Made by a program: the position numbers and the translations under genes. The notes below the pieces were generated by a model. It had not been told where the DNA came from. It did not search any database and worked only from the letters and a program-made list of their open reading frames with translations. 64,000 nt of DNA from Ancylomarina euxina (GTDB lineage Bacteria > Bacteroidota > Bacteroidia > Bacteroidales > Marinifilaceae). This document shows positions 25,494-33,899 of this stretch, one piece after another (the first letter of the stretch is position 1; each line of letters opens with the position of its first letter). The stretch is from assembly GCF_003863355.1 (NCBI RefSeq), contig NZ_QQWG01000004.1, forward strand, positions 248,001 through 312,000. The letters are read 5' to 3'.

Positions 25494-27290
25494 TTAATTG
25501 GCATACTGTAATTGAATCAGCTTATTGTATTTACCTTCTATCATCTTCATCAGTGTTTCGTGTGTGCCCTGCTCTACGATTTCACCTTGTTCCAGGACAA
25601 TAATTTCATCGGCCTTTCTAATGGTCGATAAGCGGTGTGCAATCACTATGGATGTTCTTCCTTTCATTAATTTTTCAAGAGCTTCCTGCACCAATTGCTC
25701 CGATTCTGAGTCCAACGAAGATGTAGCTTCATCCAGGATTAAAATTCTTGGATCTTTTAGAATAGCGCGCGCTATGGCTATTCTCTGACGTTGACCTCCC
25801 GAGAGCTGAGTACCACGCTCACCTACAATAGTTTCAAATTTTTCGGGAAAACGGTCGATAAACTCCATCGCATTGGCTTTTTTCGCAGCCTGATAAATTT
25901 CGTCTTCGCTTGCACCTGGTTTGCCATAGGCAATATTCTCACCTATACTCCCTCCAAATAGAAAAATATCCTGAGGCACCAAGGATATCTGACTTCTTAA
26001 GGCAGATAAAGGAAAATCGTGACTATCGTGCTCATCGAAAAATAAGCTGTTTTTTGGGGGTTGATGCAACATTAACAGCAGAGAAGCCAAAGTGCTTTTA
26101 CCAGCCCCACTATGTCCCACAAGGGCAATCATTTTATTACTTTCAATTTCTAAATTGATATTGTTCAAAACCGTTTGCTCTGATCTTGAAGGGTAGGCAA
26201 AATTCAAATTTCTCAGGCTAATTTCTCCCTGCATTTTATATTTCGGATCAATCTCCTTGATATCTTGAATGTCTTCAGGTACTTCATCGTAAATCTTAAA
26301 CAGATCTTCAGTGGCTCCAATAAACTTCTGAATACTGGTGTATACATTGGCCAAACCACTAATGGTTCCCCCCACAAAAACAGAATAAATGACAAAGGAG
26401 AATAAATCTCCTGATTGCATTTCACCCGCTTGTAATAAACGAGAACCTTGCCATACCATAGCGGCAATAGCACCAAATAAGCCGAGAATAATAAAAGAGG
26501 AAAACGCCCCTCTGTACTTACCTCTCGTCATGCCTAAATCAGCTATCTCAATGGTTTTCTTTTTGTATCGAGCAATCTCAATAGATTCATTTGTAAAGGC
26601 TTTCACAGATTGTATGCCCTGTAGTGTTTCTTCAATAATCGTATTGGAATCTGCCAGTTTCGTTTGCACATCTTTGGAGAATCTCCGAATAAATCGACCA
26701 AAGAATCTTGCTACGATCATAGTTGGTGGTAAAGTAATCAGCATAAAAGCTGTTAGTTTTATTGATATGACAGCCAAAAGTGTAATACCCCCTGTAATGA
26801 CAATAATCTGTCGGATAAATTCAGCCAGCGTGCTCGTCATGGTTTCCTGAAGCAAAATCACATCGGCCGATATTCGACTATTCAACTCCCCCACGCGTCT
26901 TCTTTCAAAAAACTGTAAAGGCAGCTTGATTAAATGACGATAGGTGGCCTGACGAAGCGCAGCAAGCGATCGTTCTGTTACGTTTACGAATAAGACAATA
27001 CGAAAATAAGAAAAGACTGCCTGTATGATTAAGACAAGAGCAATCAAGATGGCCGTTTGGTTCAAAGTTTGTCCCAGCGTGGTGTTATTACCCGTATTCA
27101 CCAAATCCCCAAGAAGTTTGGGGAAAGCCAGGCTAGCCAAACTTGAGCCTAATAAGAAAAAGATCCCAAGGAAGTACTGTCCGCGGTAGGGTTTGATGTA
27201 TTTATAAAGCCTAAAGGCATTTCGTAGGCCACTTTTATTTATTTTCCCTTTGGGAACATTCGATGTATCTGCTGTATGTGATCTTGCCAT
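25494..27290 (-). CDS. ABC exporter, MsbA-like, fused permease and ATPase
   Basis: A 598-residue half-transporter. Residues ~35-330 hold six membrane helices (ABC type IV exporter fold). The nucleotide-binding domain has Walker A GHSGAGKST, Q-loop VPQDIFLFG, signature LSGGQRQRIAIARA, Walker B ILILDEATSSLDSES and switch IAHRLSTI. Relatives export lipids, lipid A precursors or drugs. The substrate is unknown, so I do not assign msbA. It is downstream of a small transporter-suffix protein in a probable two-gene operon. Confidence 0.93.
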   Translation of the reverse strand: MARSHTADTSNVPKGKINKSGLRNAFRLYKYIKPYRGQYFLGIFFLLGSSLASLAFPKLLGDLVNTGNNTTLGQTLNQTAILIALVLIIQAVFSYFRIVLFVNVTERSLAALRQATYRHLIKLPLQFFERRRVGELNSRISADVILLQETMTSTLAEFIRQIIVITGGITLLAVISIKLTAFMLITLPPTMIVARFFGRFIRRFSKDVQTKLADSNTIIEETLQGIQSVKAFTNESIEIARYKKKTIEIADLGMTRGKYRGAFSSFIILGLFGAIAAMVWQGSRLLQAGEMQSGDLFSFVIYSVFVGGTISGLANVYTSIQKFIGATEDLFKIYDEVPEDIQDIKEIDPKYKMQGEISLRNLNFAYPSRSEQTVLNNINLEIESNKMIALVGHSGAGKSTLASLLLMLHQPPKNSLFFDEHDSHDFPLSALRSQISLVPQDIFLFGGSIGENIAYGKPGASEDEIYQAAKKANAMEFIDRFPEKFETIVGERGTQLSGGQRQRIAIARAILKDPRILILDEATSSLDSESEQLVQEALEKLMKGRTSIVIAHRLSTIRKADEIIVLEQGEIVEQGTHETLMKMIEGKYNKLIQLQYAN

Positions 27291-27314
27291 TCTCTATCCT
27301 TACTATTCTTTTTA

Positions 27315-27584
27315 TCAATTTACGTCCTTATTCTGATCTGCCTTTTTTATAAACCAATTTTTAGGCTTAAAGTATGATTTGTATTTTCCCAAAAGCTCTT
27401 TACCAACCAATATACCACCAACCCAAAACATAACTTCCCCAATAATTAAAGATATGGTGGAGAGTGTAATTTTGGTTTTAGCATCCATTTCGAGGAATGG
27501 AACAACAGGGAGGAAAAGAAAAAATGGAATACAGAGAATAATCAAAATGATCCCTAATTTTATTGTCTGTTTCTTTTTTTTCAT
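27315..27584 (-). CDS. Transporter-suffix-type small membrane protein
   Basis: An 89-residue protein with two membrane helices (about residues 9-29 and 38-62) and the pattern FWVGGILVGKELLGKYKSYF of the transporter suffix domain, a module often found at the end of transporters or as a short separate protein. It ends 24 bp upstream of the ABC exporter start, so it probably belongs to the same operon and may act with it. The function itself is unknown. Confidence 0.75.
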   Translation of the reverse strand: MKKKKQTIKLGIILIILCIPFFLFLPVVPFLEMDAKTKITLSTISLIIGEVMFWVGGILVGKELLGKYKSYFKPKNWFIKKADQNKDVN

Positions 27585-27736
27585 ATGCTTTGTGTTTGCT
27601 CTCCTTTCGAATTTGGGGATATGCTCTTTAGTTTTGCCATGCTCTCCCCTTCCTATTTATTATTATTCTTAATAATAACGAATTTCAGCGAGATATTGTT
27701 TCTTCCTAAGCTGTTTTTTTTAAGAACTGGATGATT

Positions 27737-27787
27737 AAAAAAAACCTGACAGATTAATTTACAAGATGTAGATTAATCTGTCAGGTT
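27737..27787 (-). terminator. Terminator of the TonB-domain protein gene
   Basis: A 16-bp perfect stem, AACCTGACAGATTAAT (27787-27772 on the minus strand) with its complement (27758-27743), then a T8 tract. It is the only feature seen in the 311-bp gap 27585-27895. Confidence 0.85.
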
Positions 27788-27895
27788 GTAAAAGTCCAAA
27801 ATCTTGTTGAGAATGGGCTATTCTTTAAAGTTTTACATCTTTTTCACGACAAGTCTAAACAATCTTTTCATGACTCATATGAACAAAAATTTCAA

Positions 27896-28681
27896 CTAGT
27901 ATGACACTTTCCTTCTAGTTACTGTTTTTCTTGTTGTTATCACCGAAGAATATGTAAGTACAGTATGCCATAAATAAGGAAGATCCTCTTCTTTATTCAT
28001 AAGTGATTTTCCAAAACTCTGAGACATACTTTGTACATCTACAGTGAGAATTATTTTTGATGAGAAAGCTTTACCATCTTTTGTTGCTGGAACCCAATCT
28101 CCTGTCAGTTTACTAATCACATCAAGTATCTTCTTATCAAATTCCTTATTTAAAGAAAACTCAATTTTCTGATCTCTAATTTTACCATTCTCATCAACAA
28201 CAAATGAGGCGACACTTTTGCCACTTATTCCATTTTTAAAAATTTCTATAGGTAATTTGATGTTTCTTGCAATATACGTGCGAGGTTCGTTTTCGAATCC
28301 TAGATAAATTTGCGGATGATCAACTCTATCAAGTACAAATTTCTTATCATGTAGTATATAAGTCGAATCAGATTTTAACTCATCACCACAAAAAGAAGCT
28401 ATGGTTTTCGTCTCGTAATTAAACTCAAGGTATTTTTCTCCATTCATTTTATTATATGTCCACAAACCAGTCTTTTGGTCATTCGAATAATTACCAACAA
28501 CCAGGGTGTCCTTCGTACTTGTGGATATTTTATAGTAAAACCCGTTTTTTGTTTTACTCTTCTTGTCTATCTGGTAGATTTCTTTGGTGAATTGACTTGT
28601 TTTCTTTTTGGTTTTTAGATTCTGACTATAAGCCTGATGGCTAATTAGAAAACCTGCAAAAACTAACAATAAATACTTCAT
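27896..28681 (-). CDS. Secreted protein with TonB-like C-terminal domain
   Basis: A 261-residue protein with an N-terminal signal peptide (MKYLLLVFAGFLISHQAYSQ). Residues ~45-110 contain NGFYYKI, KTGLWTYNKMNGEKYLEFNY-type segments, like MORN/toxin-antitoxin-style repeats common in Bacteroidota secreted proteins. Residues ~150-225 form a TonB C-terminal domain (SGKSVASFVVDENGKIRDQK, then NKEFDKKILDVI). Without a transmembrane anchor it is unlikely to be an energy transducer itself. The last ~30 residues are basic. A conserved motif shared with two other genes lies 132 bp upstream (28813-28832). Confidence 0.8.
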   Translation of the reverse strand: MKYLLLVFAGFLISHQAYSQNLKTKKKTSQFTKEIYQIDKKSKTKNGFYYKISTSTKDTLVVGNYSNDQKTGLWTYNKMNGEKYLEFNYETKTIASFCGDELKSDSTYILHDKKFVLDRVDHPQIYLGFENEPRTYIARNIKLPIEIFKNGISGKSVASFVVDENGKIRDQKIEFSLNKEFDKKILDVISKLTGDWVPATKDGKAFSSKIILTVDVQSMSQSFGKSLMNKEEDLPYLWHTVLTYSSVITTRKTVTRRKVSY

Positions 28682-28812
28682 TTAAAATATTTTTTAAAAT
28701 TATCTTACTAAATTTCAACCTTTCAATAGACTCATTTTAAGAGGACTAAAAATAGACATAAATTCCATTAAACAGTATTAAACAAGACACAAAACTATTA
28801 ATCAAAATTAAA

Positions 28813-28832
28813 TAAGAGTGGCTCTACATAAG
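28813..28832 (-). promoter_or_regulatory. Shared upstream motif, copy A
   Basis: Read on the minus strand: CTTATGTAGAGCCACTCTTA. It is the first of three copies of TTATGTAGAG-N3-CTCT, 132 bp before the TonB-domain gene start. A perfect TAGTTTTG -7 element lies about 30 bases further along. Confidence 0.5.
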
Positions 28833-28903
28833 TGCATATACAAATAATTGAACCTACCACAACATACTGCAAACATAACTTAGTTTTTTGCGCCTACAAG
28901 GGT

Positions 28904-29171
28904 GCATATTACCGTAAAATTGGCCATAAAACCGTCTGGGGGAGCATAAAACCAATAAATAGGGCATCCTCCCACCCCAGCAGTCCATTCTTACACTTGG
29001 GAACGAATTATGCGGACGAAGCAATAAATAATGCGGCCGAATAGACCAATCCTACCAACTGACTAGTCCATTCTAACCTCTGGGAACGAATTTTACCATC
29101 GGATTAACCAATTCTACCGAAGGATATATCCATTCTACCCTCCCGCAGCCTACCTTACCATAAGGCTATGG
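28904..29171. repeat. Degenerate ~20-bp periodic repeat array
   Basis: Thirteen imperfect units start at about 28904, 28924, 28944, 28964, 28985, 29004, 29025, 29046, 29068, 29087, 29108, 29130 and 29149, spaced 19-22 bases. The common core is CCAATTCTACC or CCATAAAACC. There is a higher-order copy: AGTCCATTCT, then TGGGAACGAATT, occurs at 28982 and again 83 bases later at 29065. Spacing is not a multiple of three, so it is not coding repeats, and there are no constant repeats with unique spacers, so it is not CRISPR. It fills the 626-bp gap between divergent genes; its role is unknown. Confidence 0.6.
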
Positions 29172-29307
29172 ATAAAAAACGCTCATCTATTAACATTGTT
29201 TTACAATTATGTTGCGTTAACTATTTTATTATGTGATTATAAAAATGTAACTTCATTGTCATTCTATTAAACTTAAACTATTTTATTAATCAAAAATTAA
29301 AAGAACA

Positions 29308-29955
29308 ATGAAACAATCAGAATCAAAATTTTTAGAACGCACACGTACCGCATTAACCAATGCGCAAACGCATCCTCAAATTAAAGCTGCATTAGCCGAG
29401 TATGGTATAGACGAAAGCAAGTTTTCCGAAGGTTGGAACTTATACGATATAGCTAAAGGAACATGGGAATTTCATAAAAAAGAAGAGTCGGAAACACGAG
29501 TGGCATCTAACATCTATAGCAAGGCTTACAGTAAATTGGAGATGACCTTTAAAAGACATCGTGACTTAAGTCTAATTCTATGCAAGAAAGATCCTGATAC
29601 GCTAATTCAATTGGGTGTAAAGGGGCGTTTCCCAATAAAATATAATGAGTTTTTCGATAAGCTTAAGTTGTTTTATACAAGCATTAACACGAACCAGTCG
29701 GTTCAGGAAAAGCTTGCACTTATAAAGTTGACTCCTGAGCTTGCGACAGAATGCTTGGCAGAACTCGATACACTATTGACGCATAGATCTGAGTTCGACA
29801 AAGAAATGGGAGAATCTCAAGCGACTACTGTTTCTAAGAATGCAGACTTACACGCACTAAGTGAATGGATGGATGATTTTGACACACTTGCTAAAATTGC
29901 CCTATACGATACGCCACAACAACTCGAAGTTTTGGGTATATTGGTTAAAAGCTAA
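29308..29955 (+). CDS. Hypothetical helical protein
   Basis: A 215-residue soluble protein, mostly amphipathic alpha helix. There is no signal peptide and no membrane segment. Notable pieces are a FLERTRTALTNAQTHPQIKA start, a basic middle (YSKLEMTFKRHRDLSLIL), and LHALSEWMDDFDTLAKIALY near the end. It resembles the uncharacterised four-helix-type proteins that occur in several Bacteroidota genomes, but I cannot name a family. It is monocistronic: a repeat array lies upstream and a bidirectional terminator follows. Confidence 0.75.
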   Translation: MKQSESKFLERTRTALTNAQTHPQIKAALAEYGIDESKFSEGWNLYDIAKGTWEFHKKEESETRVASNIYSKAYSKLEMTFKRHRDLSLILCKKDPDTLIQLGVKGRFPIKYNEFFDKLKLFYTSINTNQSVQEKLALIKLTPELATECLAELDTLLTHRSEFDKEMGESQATTVSKNADLHALSEWMDDFDTLAKIALYDTPQQLEVLGILVKS

Positions 29956-29974
29956 ACACCGCCTCTTTAAAATA

Positions 29975-30006
29975 CAAAAAGCCGACTCGCAAAAGTTGGC
30001 TTTTTG
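29975..30006. terminator. Bidirectional terminator
   Basis: AAAAAGCCGACT (29976-29987) pairs with AGTTGGCTTTTT (29994-30005), flanked by A and T runs. It serves the orphan helical gene and the convergent kinase gene. Confidence 0.8.
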
Positions 30007-30025
30007 AAAATAAGGCTTAGAAAAT

Positions 30026-32656
30026 CTATTTAAGGAGCTGTTCATTAATTTTAGATAATAAGAGTTCTCTTTTAAAAGGTTTACTAATAAAATCGGAACA
30101 ACCACAAGCAATAGCTTTGTTTTTATCTGCTTCGTTGGAATATGCGGTTTGAGCTATTATAGATAAATTAGGTCTAAACTCTTTTATGCGTTTGGCAGCC
30201 TCGTAACCATCCATTTCAGGCATTTTTATATCCATCAGTATTAAATCCACCTGTGGGTTTGATTTGCAAATTGCAACGGCTTCTAACCCATTTATAGCCC
30301 TGATAATATTCATTTTAATGTCTGAAAAGAATTTTTCCAACAAAATAAAATTAAAATCTTCATCCTCTGCAATTAAAACTGTTTTTGGCTTTATGAATTC
30401 AACGTTTAGCTCGTTAAGAGGGAGCTCAGGTATCGATTTCGAGTTTACCGTTTTGTAAGGAAGAGTAAAGTAGAACACAGAACCTTTACCCACTTCGGAG
30501 CTTAGCCAAATATGACCGCCCAGCATTTCAACATAAGCTTTTGAGATAGACAATCCCAAACCTGAACCTCCGTATGTTCGGGCTGAAGTCGATTCTACCT
30601 GACGAAAGCGTTTAAATATTTCGGCGTGCATATCAGAAGAAATGCCTATTCCCGAATCTTCAACAAAGAATTCCAGCCAATTGTCTTTTACAGTGTATCC
30701 AAAATTAACAAAACCTTCTTGGGTAAACTTAAGAGCATTGCCTACAAGGTTACTTAGTATCTGTGTTAGTTTAGTTGAATCGGTAATAATAATCGCGTCA
30801 TCGTCGGACAAAGGGGTTTGTAAACGAAAGGTAACATTTGGGTTTGTGTCTCTCGGAAAGAATTGCTCGTTTATAAGTTTACAAATTAAATTGATATTGA
30901 TTTCATTTCCCTGAACTTCTTCCTGTCCGGCCTCAATTGAGGCAATACTTACTATATCGGTGATAATAGAGAGCAATTGGTCGCTACTTTGTATAATTAA
31001 ATCGGTGAAATATTGACGATCTTCAGAAAGCAAATCGGGGTCGTTAAGCAAACCTGAAAAGCCTACAATTGCATTCATGGGTGTTCGTATTTCATGCGAA
31101 ATATTGTGCAAGAATGCCGTTTTTAGGTGGTCGCTTTCTTCGGCTTTTTCCTTGGCTATAGTTAATTCTTGATTTGTTTGATTAAGTTCTTCATTAATTT
31201 GCAGGTATTCTTCATTAATCTGCTGGTATTCCTTGTTTTGCGACTTTATTTTATCTGTTTTTTCTTTTAGTAATGCTTCTGCATTTTTACGTTTAGTAAT
31301 GTCTTGAATAATTGAATGTAGCACATTATTATTGTCAATTTTAATTTTACTACTCAATACTTTAACATCCCTTATAGTGCCATCCTTCAGTTGATGTTTG
31401 AATTCAAATTGGTTTTTATTTTCGGACAAGACACTCTCAATATTCTTCATAATTTCCTGAGATGAAAGGCCATTGAGTAGCCCAACATTCATCTTCGTCA
31501 ATTCTTCACAGCTCCAGCCATAATACTTGGCTGCAGATTTATTCGCATCAATAATATTGCCGGTATTGGGGTCTATTAGAAGTTTAACGGCTGCATGATC
31601 ATCAAATATTTTACGGAATTTCTCCTCGCTTTTAAGCAATGTTTTTTCAACTTCTTTTCTTTTAGCTTCTTCTCTTAAAAGATTTCTGACTTTAGTCAGC
31701 GAATAAAAATAAAATGAGAGAGCTATAAATAGCAAAGAAAAAACAAAGATTAAACGATTACGAAGCCTGGATAGGGCGATATAAATATCTTTTTCCTGAT
31801 AGGAAATAAGAATAGTCCAATACGTATTGCCAAGCGGAATACGATAAAAAGCGTAATACAAATCTAAGTCCTTCGTGTTATCCTTATCAAATACGTCCTG
31901 ATGGGTAATTTTACCTGTTCCTGTATTATTATTTTTTATTTGCTCGAGCATCTCAATGGTAGAACCATCCTGCTCCGAAGTTTCAAGAATGGATTCGCCT
32001 GTGTGCCCGCTTATAGGACAATAGATTTCGATACCATTTTCGCTAAGCAGCCATGCATGTCCGTTTTTTCTGTTCTTTATTTTCCCAAGATACAGCTTTC
32101 CCAATCCATCAATTGGGATTAAAACTGCAAGACTACCTACAAAGGTTTCGTTTTTAAACACAGGAACATGCAAAGCTATTGCTAAAAATCCTTGTGCCGA
32201 CATAAACACATCACTTAAAACAGGCTTCTGATTAACAAGAACTTGTTGAACATGATTTTGATAGGAGATATCCTGCCCTATTGCTGATTGATTATAAGGA
32301 TAAGTGTACAGAATGACACCTGCTGTATCTATTCTTGTAATAGCTGTAACAATACTTTTATGGGTTTCATAATAGTTTGTCATTAATGCTTTACTCTCAT
32401 CCGAAAAATCTATAATTTGCTTAAACTTCGCCAAAAAAACCAGTTCGGATTGGCAATCATCGATAAAAAAAGTAATACCCTGAGATGCCGTTTCGGCTAA
32501 TATTAATTGTTCATTATTGAAGTCATTGATTGTATTGTTTTTAATATCTTCATAAATCATGTAGAAGGTTAAAAAGAATAAAATTAATGCAATGGGTATG
32601 AAAAAATACCGATTGAGGGATATCAATTTATTAGTCTTAAATTTTCGCGTATTCAT
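30026..32656 (-). CDS. Hybrid sensor histidine kinase / response regulator
   Basis: An 876-residue membrane kinase. Helix 1 is ~13-32, a large extracytoplasmic Cache-like sensor is ~35-290, and helix 2 is ~305-322. A PAS domain follows at ~345-460 (AVKLLIDPNTGNIIDANKSA), then a coiled coil rich in QINEE (~465-510). HisKA has the phospho-acceptor His521 (ISHEIRTPMNAI), the HATPase has GNALKFTQEG and GGSGLGLSISKAY, and a receiver has Asp809 (ILMDIKMPEMDG). The chain lacks an output domain and no partner regulator is next door, so signal probably passes to a separate HPt or regulator. The ligand is unknown; Cache domains usually bind small metabolites. Confidence 0.93.
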   Translation of the reverse strand: MNTRKFKTNKLISLNRYFFIPIALILFFLTFYMIYEDIKNNTINDFNNEQLILAETASQGITFFIDDCQSELVFLAKFKQIIDFSDESKALMTNYYETHKSIVTAITRIDTAGVILYTYPYNQSAIGQDISYQNHVQQVLVNQKPVLSDVFMSAQGFLAIALHVPVFKNETFVGSLAVLIPIDGLGKLYLGKIKNRKNGHAWLLSENGIEIYCPISGHTGESILETSEQDGSTIEMLEQIKNNNTGTGKITHQDVFDKDNTKDLDLYYAFYRIPLGNTYWTILISYQEKDIYIALSRLRNRLIFVFSLLFIALSFYFYSLTKVRNLLREEAKRKEVEKTLLKSEEKFRKIFDDHAAVKLLIDPNTGNIIDANKSAAKYYGWSCEELTKMNVGLLNGLSSQEIMKNIESVLSENKNQFEFKHQLKDGTIRDVKVLSSKIKIDNNNVLHSIIQDITKRKNAEALLKEKTDKIKSQNKEYQQINEEYLQINEELNQTNQELTIAKEKAEESDHLKTAFLHNISHEIRTPMNAIVGFSGLLNDPDLLSEDRQYFTDLIIQSSDQLLSIITDIVSIASIEAGQEEVQGNEININLICKLINEQFFPRDTNPNVTFRLQTPLSDDDAIIITDSTKLTQILSNLVGNALKFTQEGFVNFGYTVKDNWLEFFVEDSGIGISSDMHAEIFKRFRQVESTSARTYGGSGLGLSISKAYVEMLGGHIWLSSEVGKGSVFYFTLPYKTVNSKSIPELPLNELNVEFIKPKTVLIAEDEDFNFILLEKFFSDIKMNIIRAINGLEAVAICKSNPQVDLILMDIKMPEMDGYEAAKRIKEFRPNLSIIAQTAYSNEADKNKAIACGCSDFISKPFKRELLLSKINEQLLK

Positions 32657-32895
32657 TCTCGATCTATTTTCATTTCCAACACGGATGGAAGATACAGTAA
32701 AAAATCAAAATTATTGTCAAATTTCAGAATCAATCTCCGAAGCATGAGTACTTTGGGTAGTGGACATCTTTTTTTCAATTAACCTATTAATTGTCAACGA
32801 AAGCTGTTTTTTGACTTAATGCTAACCTTCCTTATATAATATCCTAGTGTCCACTGAGGAGATATACTCTATATATGTTGATAGTCACTAATTTC

Positions 32896-33657
32896 TTATT
32901 CACAAACAGCACTCGCTTGATTAAATAGTTCCACATCATCCAGCATGTATTCTAAAATTGGGCGACACTTATTTTTGCAGGCCGGGTAGAAAAGCTTGTG
33001 TTCTCTCTCTTGATTCTTGATAGAATTTCCCCACCAAAATTCTGCTAAAGCGATTGGTTTTAAACGGTTTTTAAAAGCATATTGCAGTAATTTAGGAGCA
33101 GCGCATTCGCCAGCTGCAGCTGGAGGATTACCATGTGAAGAACTCTCAAAAATTTGTAATACATTTTTCTCAATTCCCGAAAAGTTTAAAAATTGATAAT
33201 TCTCGAAAAGTCGTTGTTGCAAGGCAAACGATTTTTGTTTCCTATTTTCTATCAACAAACTAATTTCAGATGGCTTTTTAGCTTTTTTAATTTGATTGCC
33301 GATTTCCGTCAACTCTGTCATGCCTCTATTAATGAAAAAATCATCAATAGAATCATCAAAGGTCGAAGGAACAAATTTGTCGCATATAGTGTTTCCCTGT
33401 AATTTCCCTGAAACTGTTCCTAAATAGCTGTAGGTACAATCTTCTTTTTGAACCACAAGAATTCCAAACATTTTTCCTTTTTGGATCCGAAAGTCATGCT
33501 TCCATCCTTGAGATTCTGAACTAATAAAATCTTGAAATTCATTTGCCGCTATCCTGGCAATTTCAGGAATAGATAATCCAAATGGATTGTTCAGTTTTGC
33601 AGGGATATTAATCCTAGATATATCCGTTTTAAAGTTAAAAATGTGTCGTTTATCCAT
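32896..33657 (-). CDS. Orphan N-terminal domain of long RluA-type pseudouridine synthases
   Basis: A 253-residue protein. Its C-terminal half has NPPAAAGECAAPKLLQYAF, KPIALAEFWWGNS and YPACKNKCRPILEYML. This set is known to me as the accessory domain in front of the catalytic domain of ~550-residue RluA-family enzymes. Here the frame stops exactly where the catalytic domain should begin. The 239 bp downstream do not encode it in any frame that I can see. The conserved cysteines (C in GECAAP, and CKNKC) are kept, suggesting the domain has its own, unknown function. Copy B of the shared upstream motif is 119 bp before the start. Confidence 0.7.
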   Translation of the reverse strand: MDKRHIFNFKTDISRINIPAKLNNPFGLSIPEIARIAANEFQDFISSESQGWKHDFRIQKGKMFGILVVQKEDCTYSYLGTVSGKLQGNTICDKFVPSTFDDSIDDFFINRGMTELTEIGNQIKKAKKPSEISLLIENRKQKSFALQQRLFENYQFLNFSGIEKNVLQIFESSSHGNPPAAAGECAAPKLLQYAFKNRLKPIALAEFWWGNSIKNQEREHKLFYPACKNKCRPILEYMLDDVELFNQASAVCE

Positions 33658-33775
33658 TTAGTAATTTACACCAATATTGTAAGCGGTTCGACTATGCATA
33701 TATACATCTTCCACCCGTTTTTTAAGAACGTCAAAATTAAGCAAAACATTAACTAAACAATAGAGTCATACAAAA

Positions 33776-33794
33776 TAGAAAAGCTCTACATAAG
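33776..33794 (-). promoter_or_regulatory. Shared upstream motif, copy B
   Basis: On the minus strand: CTTATGTAGAGCTTTTCTA, then TTTTG. It lies 119 bp before the RluA-N-domain gene and just after the MscS terminator. Confidence 0.5.
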
Positions 33795-33821
33795 AATGCG
33801 CTTAGTCAAAATTTGGCAAAG

Positions 33822-33852
33822 AAAAAGCCCAAACTCTTTAAGAGGATGGGCT
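33822..33852 (-). terminator. Terminator of the MscS gene
   Basis: On the minus strand AGCCCATCCTCTT pairs with AAGAGTTTGGGCT with two internal mismatches, followed by TTTTCTTT. Confidence 0.7.
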
Positions 33853-33899
33853 ATTCTTTGTGGTGTCAACAGTTTGAATAAGCTGCTTTTTAATACCCT

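Noticed and set aside
28832-29044. 70-codon plus-strand ORF over the periodic repeat
   Set aside because: It spans units of unequal length that break the frame of repetition, shows no family resemblance, and is explained better by the repeat itself.
28904-29171. CRISPR array
   Set aside because: Units are degenerate along their whole length, spacing is only ~20 bases, there are no unique spacers, and no cas genes are near.
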